DNA of 64,000 bases, from positions 3,286,001-3,350,000 of the forward strand of contig NZ_CP094997.1 of NCBI RefSeq assembly GCF_022869785.1, given 5' to 3'. Source of the DNA: Dyadobacter chenwenxiniae (GTDB lineage Bacteria; Bacteroidota; Bacteroidia; Cytophagales; Spirosomataceae). How positions within the stretch are numbered: the stretch's first letter is position 1; each line of letters opens with the position of its first letter. The position numbers were made by a program, and so were the translations under genes. Shown here in pieces: positions 54,689-63,198 of this stretch. The notes beneath the pieces were generated by a model. It ran no database searches, had not been told where the DNA came from, and was given only the letters and a program-made list of their open reading frames with translations.

Positions 54689-55118
54689 AGTCTTCTTGTA
54701 GCATCTGTGAAGAAATTAATTCAAAGTCCTGACGATCGATCTCCAAGAGACCAAAACGGAACGGGTAACCCCAGTTTTTCTTGTCTTTAATAAAGTTCAG
54801 TCTGGAAATTAACGGTAAAATAGAAACATCTCTACCGGGCAAAAATTTAATATTACGTCTAGACGGGCAGAAATCCTCGGACACCTGGAGCTGATAAATT
54901 TGCTCGTCCATAACCTTTCCTATACCCGTAAATTCCTGGCACGCCGCGGGTCTTCCCAATGTCTGTTTTCCGGAATAATAAATCATGAAATCATCTTTAC
55001 GCATCCTCTTCAAGGGTGATGCCTTTCCATGGCAGGTTTGGGCAATACCCTGCACAAGCGCACTTTTGACATGATCTTTTGATGCCACGATGATCCAGTA
55101 TTTCGTATCCCCGCTCAT
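54672..55118 (-). CDS. EVE-domain (PUA-like) protein
   Basis: A 148-residue single-domain protein of the EVE/UPF0310 type: KYWIIVASKDHVKSALVQGI at the N-terminus, then MRKDDFMIYYSGKQTLGR, FTGIGKVMDEQIYQLQV and the closing LNFIKDKKNWGYPFRFGLLE. EVE domains share the PUA fold and read modified bases in RNA or DNA. It overlaps the VOC gene upstream by 4 bp and the MarR gene downstream by 17 bp, so all three are translationally coupled. Confidence 0.85.
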   Translation of the reverse strand: MSGDTKYWIIVASKDHVKSALVQGIAQTCHGKASPLKRMRKDDFMIYYSGKQTLGRPAACQEFTGIGKVMDEQIYQLQVSEDFCPSRRNIKFLPGRDVSILPLISRLNFIKDKKNWGYPFRFGLLEIDRQDFELISSQMLQEDYAEEN

Positions 55119-55489
55119 ATGGATTCGGCTGCCTTCAGAAAGGTGATGTTGTATCCGTCGGGGTCTTTAGCAATGAGTATCTTTCCGAAAGGTGTATCCT
55201 GAATCGGCCCTAACAGGGTCACGCTTTTTGCTGATAGCTGCGCCTGCAAATCCTCTATTTCCTCATCAATTGCAAACCATACTGAGACACCGGTGCCCAG
55301 TTCCTTTCCTTCGAGGTCACTGATTGGGGTTCTGATAGCAAAACTTGCTTCACCCTTGTTGTAGCTAAAAACACAGGCTTGTGGGTTGGGGATTCCCGCC
55401 TGCTCAAAACCCAGTTTTGTAGTGTAAAATTCTTTCGAGACTTCAAGATCCCTCACTTGAAGAGATGCAAATTCTAATTTTCTCATCAT
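55115..55489 (-). CDS. VOC-family (glyoxalase/bleomycin-resistance-like) protein
   Basis: A 124-residue VOC protein with two beta-alpha-beta-beta-beta modules: FASLQVRDLEVSKEFYTTKL (the usual first His replaced by Gln in SLQV), GVSVWFAIDEEIEDLQAQL and the end FGKILIAKDPDGYNITFLKA. Loss of the first metal ligand suggests a binding rather than catalytic role. It is first in the VOC-EVE-MarR operon; start at 55489. Confidence 0.9.
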   Translation of the reverse strand: MMRKLEFASLQVRDLEVSKEFYTTKLGFEQAGIPNPQACVFSYNKGEASFAIRTPISDLEGKELGTGVSVWFAIDEEIEDLQAQLSAKSVTLLGPIQDTPFGKILIAKDPDGYNITFLKAAESI

Positions 55490-55501
55490 GCATATAATTT
55501 A

Positions 55502-55515
55502 ATAGTCGCAACTAT
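55502..55515. promoter_or_regulatory. possible operator of the VOC-EVE-MarR operon
   Basis: Inverted repeat ATAGT CGCA ACTAT, 13 bp before the VOC start. It is short but well placed for the operon's MarR protein. Beyond it, 55516-55960 holds no gene I recognise. Confidence 0.35.
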
Positions 55516-55964
55516 AATATACACGACACTTATATGCAAAGTTCCCTACTCATATTTTTTGATCATTTTGTTGACCCAAAAACAGCAGTTGTAACTTGTT
55601 CCTCATTAGCTCGTCTACAGGTTAGGTTTTGGTATTAACGCAAAAGTCCGTACACCTTGTACTATCCCAAGAACTTTCACTAAACCCCTCTCCCAACGTT
55701 CTGTGTTTTCTTATTTAACATAGTACAATTTAACATGTGCCACAAAAGATTAATCTGTACTATCATGGCGTCCACACCGCTGTTATAGCATAGTTTGTTA
55801 CTAAGGCTATATTTCATTTTAATCACCATTTCCGGAGCATTACGAAAACGACAGAAAATTCATTTACATGCCGCTGATCCTGAAAGTATTGGCCAAATAC
55901 AACGGATCAAAAAGCCAATCGTACAGCCTGGCAGTTCAGGCTGCGCTGCATGAGCTAATTAATT

Positions 55965-56112
55965 CACCTACTGTCATATCACTGAATGTCAACACTTCCT
56001 TTGCTTTTTCGATGAGTTTATTGTGAATGTGCTGCTGCGTATTCTGGCCGGTCAGTGCGCGGAGCATGTCGCCCAGGTAGCGGGGCGAAACGTGCAGCTC
56101 GTCCGAAAGATT
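55965..56112 (-). pseudogene. AraC-family DNA-binding fragment
   Basis: Reads LSDELHVSPRYLGDMLRALT, GQNTQQHIHNKLIEKAKEVL and TFSDMTVGELI before drifting to a stop. This is the first helix-turn-helix and linker helix of an AraC protein; both the sensor domain and second helix-turn-helix are missing. It directly abuts the truncated SDR gene. Confidence 0.7.
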
Positions 56113-56545
56113 ACATCGAGCTCACCGGGAAAGTCATCAGCCCTGCCGACGAGCCGGTAGTGATAAAAAGCCCTGCTTTCCGCTCACGGAAATACGGAAT
56201 GAATGCCTGCGTCACCCGCACGACACCGAAAAAATTGGTTTCCATTTGATGTACCAGCTGTTCGTCGGTCATCGCCTCCAATGCGCCGAACAATTCATAA
56301 CCGGCATTGTTAAATACCAGATCGATATCGCCCAAAGCCAGCGTCTGTTGGGTGGTTTCGCGGATTTGCGTCGCGTTGGTCACGTCGAGGGGCAGCACCG
56401 TTACATTATCCCGCACATTGAGTTCTGTTTCATTTTCAGGTTTGCGCATGGTCGCGATCACTTTCCAGCCCTTGGCCGCAAACAATTTGGCCGTAGCCCT
56501 TCCGATACTTGTTGAAGCACCAATAATAAAAATAGTCTTTGTCAT
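56111..56545 (-). pseudogene. SDR-family oxidoreductase, truncated after the catalytic serine
   Basis: A 144-codon N-terminal piece of a short-chain dehydrogenase: cofactor motif IIGASTSIGRATAKLFAAKG (a Ser where Gly is usual), NNAG in LVFNNAGYELFG and Ser in FITTGSSAGLMTFP. The sequence ends as VSSM-stop, where it joins the AraC fragment, so the YxxxK active-site motif and the substrate-binding region are lost. It may still be expressed but should be inactive. Confidence 0.82.
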
Positions 56546-56887
56546 TTGTCTTGCTTGTTAATTTTCGAGAGACAAATTTCTGCGGCGCACGGCTGGCGTT
56601 TGTAGCAGATGTGGAGATTTTTGTAGCCCAAATGGTTGGGCTATCCTTTACTTTTCGCTAGCCAGTGCCAGCTCTTTTTGCGTATTTTCACCCAATGCCA
56701 TCCTGAGCGGCGCTGTGTAATGCTTGCAACTTATGATTCTGGTCAAATCCCGAAACACAAAATTAATTTTAAGCAAGTGGGGTGAATTTAAAGTTTGTCG
56801 GACGCTGCTTAGAAGTAAGTAGCAACAAGTCTTTTCGCGTTTACATAAAGGTGGATCATATTACCTTGGAAAAATAATGCTTTTCAA
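56546..56887 (-). other. gap with a possible SDR C-terminal scrap
   Basis: Minus-strand codons from about 56730 to TAA at 56648 read YTAPLRMALGENTQKELALA then SEK, similar in style to the last residues of SDR proteins. It lies on the 5' side of the truncated SDR gene, so it belongs to a different copy or a rearrangement. Nothing else is seen here. Confidence 0.25.
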
Positions 56888-57787
56888 CTATCGACTGTTG
56901 GCGTACTTGATCCGGTATTGCAAGGGAGTAGTACGGAGCCGTGCGGAGAATATCGCGATGAAATGGCTCGGGTTGGTGTATCCAATTTGGTAACTGATCT
57001 CTTTAATAGAAATATCGGTATACCGCAATAAACGCTGTGCTTCCAGCATACAATGGTCCTGAATGATGGTTGTTGCCGTGCTACCTGTCAATTGTTTGAG
57101 CATGTCGTTGAGATGGGCAGTTGAAATGGACAATTCCTGTGCATACTGGGACGGCTTTTTCCAATCCCGATAATGTTCGGCGAGCAGCGCCAAAAACTGT
57201 TGTTTGATAAGCTGTGGCCTGTTTTTCTTGTGTTTGCTCTGCTCTGCCACGGAAGAAGCGATGCTACTCAAAATATACAGCATACCCGAAAATAGGGCGA
57301 CCATCGCTTTGCCCGCTAACCCGCGCTGCAAAGACTGTTCCGCTATCACCGTCAGCAATTTTTCAATTTGCCGGTAACCTGCATCTGTTGGAAGCTGATC
57401 GATTTTTACAGGCCTTTGAAAATAGATATCCAGTTCGTTTTGTTGTGATTGATCAATCACCGTGGGATCAAAGTCAATGACCCATCCTTTAAGTGGAGAT
57501 ACCTGCGTGAGCAGGTGTATCTGTCCGGGAAATACGAGCAGCACAAATGGCCCCTCCAAGTCGAGCTTCTCCAAATCTATGCTGCCTGTCAGCTTTCCTT
57601 CCTCAATGATCAGCAACATGTAGTGCTTGTCCCGATGGGGCAAGGCAACACTATGGCTTCCGGTGACCCTGGTATCCGGACTCAATCTCCGGACCACAAT
57701 GCCTTTCGATCCGGGCTCGGCAAGACCATATTCCGGTATGCGAGAGATTTTTCCGCGATTCCCGATATTATTACCTTTTAACCGCAT
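56888..57787 (-). CDS. AraC-family transcriptional regulator
   Basis: A 299-residue regulator from the Met at 57787 (MRLKGNNIGNRGKISRIPEY); the longer frame upstream overlaps the divergent monooxygenase gene and is unlikely. N-terminal cupin-like sensor (about 20-130; VALPHRDKHYMLLIIEEGKL) and two C-terminal helix-turn-helix motifs (SQYAQELSISTAHLNDMLKQ and ISYQIGYTNPSHFIAIFSAR). It is divergent from the FAD monooxygenase gene with a 67-bp gap, the classic layout for a regulator and its target. Confidence 0.9.
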   Translation of the reverse strand: MRLKGNNIGNRGKISRIPEYGLAEPGSKGIVVRRLSPDTRVTGSHSVALPHRDKHYMLLIIEEGKLTGSIDLEKLDLEGPFVLLVFPGQIHLLTQVSPLKGWVIDFDPTVIDQSQQNELDIYFQRPVKIDQLPTDAGYRQIEKLLTVIAEQSLQRGLAGKAMVALFSGMLYILSSIASSVAEQSKHKKNRPQLIKQQFLALLAEHYRDWKKPSQYAQELSISTAHLNDMLKQLTGSTATTIIQDHCMLEAQRLLRYTDISIKEISYQIGYTNPSHFIAIFSARLRTTPLQYRIKYANSR

Positions 57788-57854
57788 ATTTATAGATCTA
57801 TTATCCACTTTTCTTTGCATTAAGTAAATAACAAAGCAACTGATAAGCAAAGCG

Positions 57855-59030
57855 ATGATCAATAAATCTGTAAAACACCTCGAAGACCTCCGGGTCATTA
57901 TTGTCGGAGGAGGCCTGGTTGGAATGACCGCGGCAATTGCCTTCAAACGTTTGGGCGCTAGGGTAACTCTGATCGAGCAGGCGCCGGAAATACGGGCCGC
58001 AGGCGCTTCGATCAATCTATGGAAAAACGCGCTAGACGTGTTTGACGACCTGGGACTCGGCGAGCAAATACGTGCAACCGGGGTTCCGTTGGAGACCTGG
58101 TTTTATGACGCGGCTGGCAAGCGTTATCGCGCGCCCGGGTATGATCCGGAAGATTATGCCTTTACCCTCTTTTCAAGACCTGTTTTAACGAACATCCTCG
58201 CTGATGCTGTGGGCAGGGAAAATATCATGCTTAACAGTAAACTTGCTCACTTTGATGAAGATGCTGATCGGGTGACCATTACTTTGACACATGGAAAACA
58301 GCTTCAAGCCGATTTGCTGATTGGCGCAGACGGCGTTTATTCCACTGTGCGGCGTCAGTTGCTGCCCTCTTACCCCGCCAAAGAACATAAAGGACATCAC
58401 GTCTGGAGAGCGGTTGTGGCGCCAGGCGATGAAGCAGTTCAAAATACGATCCTCACAGTTGGACATAACCGGACAAGGGGTGGGCTTGCCAGAACCGCCG
58501 GCAACCAGGTGTTTTGGATGATCAATCAGTTTAATAGCGAACAACCAACCGGTACTAAAAAAGAGCAGGCCTTGCGCCGGGCAGCCAATTTGAATGATGC
58601 CGGCTGGGGAGATTCGCTCATCCGGTTGATCGAGGCGACACCGGAAGACAGCATTATATTCAGCCAGATCATGTACGTACCTGAATTGCCTTTTTGGGTA
58701 TCAAAACGGGTCGCGCTCGTAGGCGACGCAGCCCATGGACTGTCGCCGCATATTGCGGCAGGAGGTGCGCTGGGTATAGAAGACATCCAAGTGCTTACCG
58801 ATTCCCTTATCGCCGAGCGCGATATCTCCGCCGCATTAAAGCGATATGAAGCCTACCGCATGCCTTACTTTGATATCGTACGCCGCTTTTCAAATGATGT
58901 AGAGCAGTCGGCCGACTCAAAGGATTATGCAGGCCGGTATGCTGCCTTTACACACTGGATGCTCAATGACGGCTACAAAGCCGCCAGGTCTTTTAATGGC
59001 TTATCGCCGCTAGTAGCCTCAAAAGCATAA
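57855..59030 (+). CDS. FAD-dependent monooxygenase (TetX/PHBH-like)
   Basis: A 391-residue flavoprotein hydroxylase. FAD-binding GxGxxG is VIIVGGGLVGMTAAIAFKRL (about 14-33), with Glu of the second strand in LIEQAPE. The DG motif is LLIGADGVYSTVRRQLL and the second FAD motif VALVGDAAHGLSPHIAAGGA (about 287-306). Such enzymes hydroxylate aromatic or polycyclic compounds with NAD(P)H and oxygen. TetX-type drug inactivation is possible, but the group is broad. It is followed after 72 bp by an NAD(P)-binding gene and controlled presumably by the divergent AraC. Confidence 0.9.
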   Translation: MINKSVKHLEDLRVIIVGGGLVGMTAAIAFKRLGARVTLIEQAPEIRAAGASINLWKNALDVFDDLGLGEQIRATGVPLETWFYDAAGKRYRAPGYDPEDYAFTLFSRPVLTNILADAVGRENIMLNSKLAHFDEDADRVTITLTHGKQLQADLLIGADGVYSTVRRQLLPSYPAKEHKGHHVWRAVVAPGDEAVQNTILTVGHNRTRGGLARTAGNQVFWMINQFNSEQPTGTKKEQALRRAANLNDAGWGDSLIRLIEATPEDSIIFSQIMYVPELPFWVSKRVALVGDAAHGLSPHIAAGGALGIEDIQVLTDSLIAERDISAALKRYEAYRMPYFDIVRRFSNDVEQSADSKDYAGRYAAFTHWMLNDGYKAARSFNGLSPLVASKA

Positions 59031-59102
59031 AACCATCATTATTTGAAATCGGCTGATTTTTACACCACAACCTGATTCCTGATCAGGCAAAAACCTTCAA
59101 AA

Positions 59103-59729
59103 ATGAAAATAGCAATCATCGGAGCTTCGGCGGGCATAGGGTCTGAAACCGTCAGGTTAGCACTGCAAAGAGGACATACCGTCAAGGCGCTTTCAAGAAA
59201 TAATGCGCCTTTGGCTGAACATCAGTCATTAATCAAAATCAATGGAACGGCACTTTCGGTGGCCGATTTGAAAACAGTTATTGCTGACACAGATGTCGTG
59301 ATCGTAACGGTAGGAACCAATAACAAAAAGGGAACCAAGCTTTTCTCAGAGTCGGCAAAAGCATTGGTAGTCGCCATTTCAGAAACAGCTTACAAAGGAA
59401 ACGTACTTATCGTGTCCGGCTTTGGCACCGGCGACAGTGCTGGTTATCTCAATCTTTTTATGCGTCTGATCATCCGATTTTTCCTAAAAGATCAGTATAA
59501 GGATAAGACCCTGATGGAAAAGATCATTTCCGAAAGCAAGCTGAACTGGGAATTCATTAAGCCCGGAATGCTCACGAACGGTCCATTGAACACCAGTTAC
59601 AAAGTCCTCACAGAGCTATATCCGGGAGTAAAAGTGAAAAAAATATCCAGAGCCAGCGTGGCCGATTACCTCGTTAATGAAGCCGAGGCTCCCAGGCATT
59701 TACTTGATCATGTTTTACTAAGTAGTTAA
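59103..59729 (+). CDS. NAD(P)-binding atypical SDR (NmrA/HSCARG-like)
   Basis: A 208-residue Rossmann protein. GxxGxG motif IAIIGASAGIGSETVRLALQ at the N-terminus, VVIVTVGTNNKKGTKLFSES and the C-terminal NWEFIKPGMLTNGP, typical of the short atypical SDR group (SDR_a5-like) that lacks the YxxxK catalytic motif. Role probably as a redox sensor or reductase accompanying the monooxygenase upstream. Confidence 0.85.
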   Translation: MKIAIIGASAGIGSETVRLALQRGHTVKALSRNNAPLAEHQSLIKINGTALSVADLKTVIADTDVVIVTVGTNNKKGTKLFSESAKALVVAISETAYKGNVLIVSGFGTGDSAGYLNLFMRLIIRFFLKDQYKDKTLMEKIISESKLNWEFIKPGMLTNGPLNTSYKVLTELYPGVKVKKISRASVADYLVNEAEAPRHLLDHVLLSS

Positions 59730-59835
59730 TAAATTTGCAGTGAAAAAAATATTAAGATGTGTTAGTCTTTCAATATTGGCGTTTGATGTTTACATTTACC
59801 GCATCTTCGAGTGACAAATTCTTATCTGCCTTAAA

Positions 59836-60231
59836 TTGATTCGTTTACACAGACAGTGGATTGGCCTGGGCCTTTTGACGCTAATGCTTGTAAAAGCATG
59901 GCTGATCCCGCTTGTTTGTCTGGACTACGAACTTCGTAAAGATTATATTGCCAAAACGCTTTGCGTAAACAGGGACACGCCCATCACGATGTGTTATGGG
60001 AAATGTTACCTGGCTAAAAAGCTTAATGCCGCCAGTCAACAGCAGGAGCGCCAGGCTGAGCAGAACTATCTGGCAAGCCTGATCTATCAGGTGATGAATA
60101 CAGATAGCAACAAGCTATTTGAATATACCCCTGTTGCCTTCCTTTTCCTTGATACGGTTCAATATCGTTATCAATCTTCATTTATCGACCGCCTGTCCAT
60201 AGGCAGCATATTCCGTCCGCCCGTCGTGTAG
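59836..60231 (+). CDS. small membrane-anchored protein with CxxxKC motif, metal-cassette associated
   Basis: A 131-residue protein; a TTG at 59836 is the only reasonable start after an upstream stop (59812). One hydrophobic segment (about 10-28) is followed by DYELRKDYIAKTLCVNRDTP and a cysteine motif MCYGKCYLAKKLNAASQQQE. Proteins with a C..N+D.P...C.GKC.L pattern occur beside metal or TonB-linked genes in Bacteroidota. The three Cys could bind a metal. It is 84 bp upstream of the MbnP-like gene and is probably part of that operon. Function not established. Confidence 0.6.
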   Translation: MIRLHRQWIGLGLLTLMLVKAWLIPLVCLDYELRKDYIAKTLCVNRDTPITMCYGKCYLAKKLNAASQQQERQAEQNYLASLIYQVMNTDSNKLFEYTPVAFLFLDTVQYRYQSSFIDRLSIGSIFRPPVV

Positions 60232-60315
60232 TAACCTGTCATTTCTTTTCTTAACAGTTTACTAAAAACATCCACGCTCTCAACATTAACTTGTTGAGAC
60301 AGAACCTCATATTGT

Positions 60316-61143
60316 ATGAAATGTATTAATCAATACATTGTAGCGTCGGTAGCTGCCTGTGCAGTCTTTCTATTATTCTCATGTTCCACTCCTGCGAGTC
60401 CCAGCCCTGAGCCAGTCGCCCCTGATGGTGGAAAAATGCGCCTTGAATTTGATAATGTTGTTGGGGACAAAAACCTGGTTTTGAATAGTGTAACTTATAA
60501 AAATGCTTCCAATGAAGATTTTGTGGTTACCAAGTTTAACTACTTCATTTCCAACATTAAACTGACGAAGTCAGACGGGAGTGTATTTACCATGCCGCAG
60601 GATTCGAGTTATTTCCTGATTAAGGAAGATACCAAATCTTCGCAGTTCGTCACTTTGAACAACGTGCCCTTCGGTGATTATACGGCCGCAGAGTTTATGG
60701 TAGGCGTGGACAGCCTCCGCAACACCGCGCCCATTGAGAAAAGGTTTGGCGTACTTGACCCTTCCGGTTCCATGATGGATGACGGCATGTACTGGGCCTG
60801 GAATTCTGGTTACATTTTTGTCAAATTGGAGGGCACTTCTTCAAAAGGCAACCCGGTGAATGGCAAATTTTACTATCACATTGGCCTCTTTGGCGGCTAC
60901 AACGAAAAAACTGTCAATAACACCCGTGTCGTAAAAATGAACTTCGGCGAGCTGAAAGCCAGTGTCACAAGCGGCAAAGCGCCGGAAGTGCATTTCCTGG
61001 TCGACGTACTGAAAGTGTTCGACGGGCCTGCTGCCAACATTACCATTGCTGGTTATAACAGTATCATGGGCGGCCAGCCGGAAAAGTCGCAGCAGATCGC
61101 GGACAACTATGTGAATATGTTCACTTTGGATCATATCCACTGA
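60316..61143 (+). CDS. MbnP-family copper-binding lipoprotein
   Basis: A 275-residue lipoprotein (lipobox FSC, Cys23), so periplasmic or surface. The MbnP pattern is clear: MRLEFDNVVGDKNLVLNSVT, FNYFISNIKLTKSDGSVF, SSYFLIKEDTKSS, FGDYTAAEFMVGVDS, then the Trp motif MYWAWNSGYIFVKLEG (about 155-170) and a C-terminal half with KFYYHIGLFGGY, VHFLVDVLKVF and FTLDHIH. In methanotrophs MbnP binds Cu(I) and carries a tryptophan oxidised to kynurenine by MbnH; the MbnH homologue is 24 bp downstream. Likely role is copper capture or storage. Confidence 0.85.
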   Translation: MKCINQYIVASVAACAVFLLFSCSTPASPSPEPVAPDGGKMRLEFDNVVGDKNLVLNSVTYKNASNEDFVVTKFNYFISNIKLTKSDGSVFTMPQDSSYFLIKEDTKSSQFVTLNNVPFGDYTAAEFMVGVDSLRNTAPIEKRFGVLDPSGSMMDDGMYWAWNSGYIFVKLEGTSSKGNPVNGKFYYHIGLFGGYNEKTVNNTRVVKMNFGELKASVTSGKAPEVHFLVDVLKVFDGPAANITIAGYNSIMGGQPEKSQQIADNYVNMFTLDHIH

Positions 61144-61167
61144 ACCACCCAGCTATCCGCTTTTGAT

Positions 61168-62256
61168 ATGAGCAGACTCATTCTGATATTAATGCTTTCG
61201 CTGATCTGTTGTAGTACAGCCGAGCAAAAATCGCCCCTGCCGGTCCAGGTAGGACCTACGCCCATTGTCTGGAAAAAGCCGGCCGGTTTTCCCGACCCGG
61301 TTTACGACCTGTCGCGCAACCCGCTGACCGAGGAAGGGGTGCAATTGGGGAAATTCCTGTTTTACGATGGCATACTGTCCAGGACTAACCTGGTAGGCTG
61401 CGGGACCTGCCACCAGCAGGCAGCTGCTTTCACCCACCACGGGCATGAACTCAGCCACGGCGTGGACGACCGGTTGGGCGTCCGCAATTCCCCGGCCATT
61501 CAAAATATGGCATGGAACACGTCTTTTTTCTGGGACGGCGGCGTGCATGATATGGACCTGGTGCCTTTCAACCCGATCGAAAATCCGGTGGAAATGGATC
61601 AAAAAGTGGTGAATGTGCTCGATAAGCTGCGCAAAACGCCCTCGGCTACATCGAAGATCCCGGTGGATTATCCCAAGATGTTCAAGGCAGCTTTTGGAAC
61701 GGAAGAGATCAATTCCGAGCGCATGATGAAAGCGCTGTCGCAGTTCATGATGACGATGGTTTCGGCCACTTCCAAGTACGATTATTACCGTGCGGGTGAC
61801 CAGAATGCATTAAATGCGCAGGAGAAACAAGGTTTGGTTTTGTTTCAAAAAAATTGCAATTCCTGCCATGAGGGCGTTCTTTTTACCGATCATTCATTTC
61901 GCAACAATGGCCTAATGCCAATGCGCAATAATGACCAGGGACGGTTTGCGATCACGGGAAAGCCGGGTGACGACTACAAGTTTAAAGTCCCCAGCCTCCG
62001 CAATGTGGGCCTTACTGCGCCTTACATGCACGACGGGCGATACCATACTTTGGAGGAAGTGCTCGACCATTACACCGATAGTGTCCAGAAATCGCCTACG
62101 CTTGATTCCCTGCTGGTTCAGTCCAATGGTAAAACCGGGATTGCATTGTCCCCGGCAGACAAACAGGCGCTCACTGCTTTCCTGAAAACACTTTCCGACG
62201 AGCAGTTTATCCGTGATACCAAATTCGCCGACCCGGGGGTAGGAACCGCATTTTAA
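61168..62256 (+). CDS. MbnH-like dihaem cytochrome-c peroxidase (MauG superfamily)
   Basis: A 362-residue protein with a lipoprotein-like leader (LICCST). Two haem-c sites: GCGTCHQQ (about 79) and NCNSCHEG (about 232). Conserved blocks LSRNPLTEEGVQLGKFLFYD, RLGVRNSPAIQNMAWNTSFF, FWDGGVHDMDLVP and KFKVPSLRNVGLTAPYMHDG. MbnH enzymes of this group form a bis-Fe(IV)-like state and oxidise a partner tryptophan; ordinary CcpA enzymes reduce peroxide. Position after MbnP strongly favours the MbnH role. Confidence 0.88.
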   Translation: MSRLILILMLSLICCSTAEQKSPLPVQVGPTPIVWKKPAGFPDPVYDLSRNPLTEEGVQLGKFLFYDGILSRTNLVGCGTCHQQAAAFTHHGHELSHGVDDRLGVRNSPAIQNMAWNTSFFWDGGVHDMDLVPFNPIENPVEMDQKVVNVLDKLRKTPSATSKIPVDYPKMFKAAFGTEEINSERMMKALSQFMMTMVSATSKYDYYRAGDQNALNAQEKQGLVLFQKNCNSCHEGVLFTDHSFRNNGLMPMRNNDQGRFAITGKPGDDYKFKVPSLRNVGLTAPYMHDGRYHTLEEVLDHYTDSVQKSPTLDSLLVQSNGKTGIALSPADKQALTAFLKTLSDEQFIRDTKFADPGVGTAF

Positions 62257-62261
62257 ACGAT

Positions 62262-63176
62262 ATGATTATGAAAATCAAATACATAGCGTTCATAGCGCTG
62301 TTTCTCGCGGGGCGGGCCTCTGTGGCCTGTGACATTTGCGGGTGTGCCAACAGTGGCTCTTATTTCGGCCTGATGCCCCAATCCCACAAATCGGTGATCG
62401 GGCTGCGTTATCAGCGCCTGCATTTCGTAACGCACGGCGACAGCAAGGTTTTGAAAACGGAAGAGCATTTCCACGTCGGCGAATTGTACGCCCGGTTGTT
62501 CCCGATCAAGCGTGTGCAGGTGATGGCTTTTGTCCCTTATCGCATTGACAGACAGGTCACTTCTGCGGATGTGAAAAAGCAGAATGGCCTGGGTGATATC
62601 ACGGTTTTGGCCAATTACAACATCCTGAACACTTTCATGGACAAGGAAACTTCCGGCAAATTCAATCATACCCTGATGGTGGGTGGCGGGGTTAAGCTAC
62701 CTACCGGTCAGTTCAAATTTGATGAGAACAATACGCTGGAAGTGGCCAACGCCAATTTTCAGTTAGGGACTGGCAGCACAGACCTGATCGTCAATGCCTT
62801 TTACACGATTAATAAAGAGCAATGGGGCCTGGCTACCAACATTTCCCGCAAGTTTAATACGACCAATTCACAGGGTTACCGGTTTGGCGATCAGGTGTTT
62901 GGAACCGTAGAGCTGTACCGGTCTTTTAACCTGGGCAACATTTCACTGACACCCAGCATCGGCGTTTACGGCGAACATGCGGACCAGGGAAAGCAGCACG
63001 GTCAGGTGCTCGACATCACGGGAGGCAGGCTGCTGAATGCCACCGCAGGGGTTACATTTTTCTCCGACCAATGGACGGTCGGGATCAATGCCCAAAAGCC
63101 CGTGGCCCAGAAAAGCGCTTCTGGTCATGTCCTAGCCCGGGAGAGGCTGATGCTGCAAGTAGGATTTTTATTTTAA
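62262..63176 (+). CDS. outer-membrane beta-barrel protein with CDICGC motif
   Basis: A 304-residue protein (starts at 62262 or 62268) with a signal peptide ending near SVACDICGCANSGSYFGLMP; three Cys cluster just after or at the cleavage region. The rest is alternating-hydrophobic beta strands (VIGLRYQRLHF, LGDITVLANYNILNTF, LMVGGGVKLPTGQF) and ends LMLQVGFLF, a terminal aromatic as expected for an outer-membrane barrel. Family members are found beside MbnP/MbnH pairs. It may be the outer-membrane route for copper or its ligand. It follows MbnH by 5 bp. Confidence 0.78.
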   Translation: MIMKIKYIAFIALFLAGRASVACDICGCANSGSYFGLMPQSHKSVIGLRYQRLHFVTHGDSKVLKTEEHFHVGELYARLFPIKRVQVMAFVPYRIDRQVTSADVKKQNGLGDITVLANYNILNTFMDKETSGKFNHTLMVGGGVKLPTGQFKFDENNTLEVANANFQLGTGSTDLIVNAFYTINKEQWGLATNISRKFNTTNSQGYRFGDQVFGTVELYRSFNLGNISLTPSIGVYGEHADQGKQHGQVLDITGGRLLNATAGVTFFSDQWTVGINAQKPVAQKSASGHVLARERLMLQVGFLF

Positions 63177-63198
63177 TACATCTAAAGCAATAAAAAAA

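Noticed and set aside
55869..56030. Plus-strand frame starting MPLILKVLAKYNGSKSQ
   Set aside because: Overlaps the AraC remnant on the other strand and no family could be recognised.
57788..58015. N-terminal extension of the AraC regulator
   Set aside because: It overlaps the divergent FAD monooxygenase coding region and its residues do not fit an AraC sensor domain.
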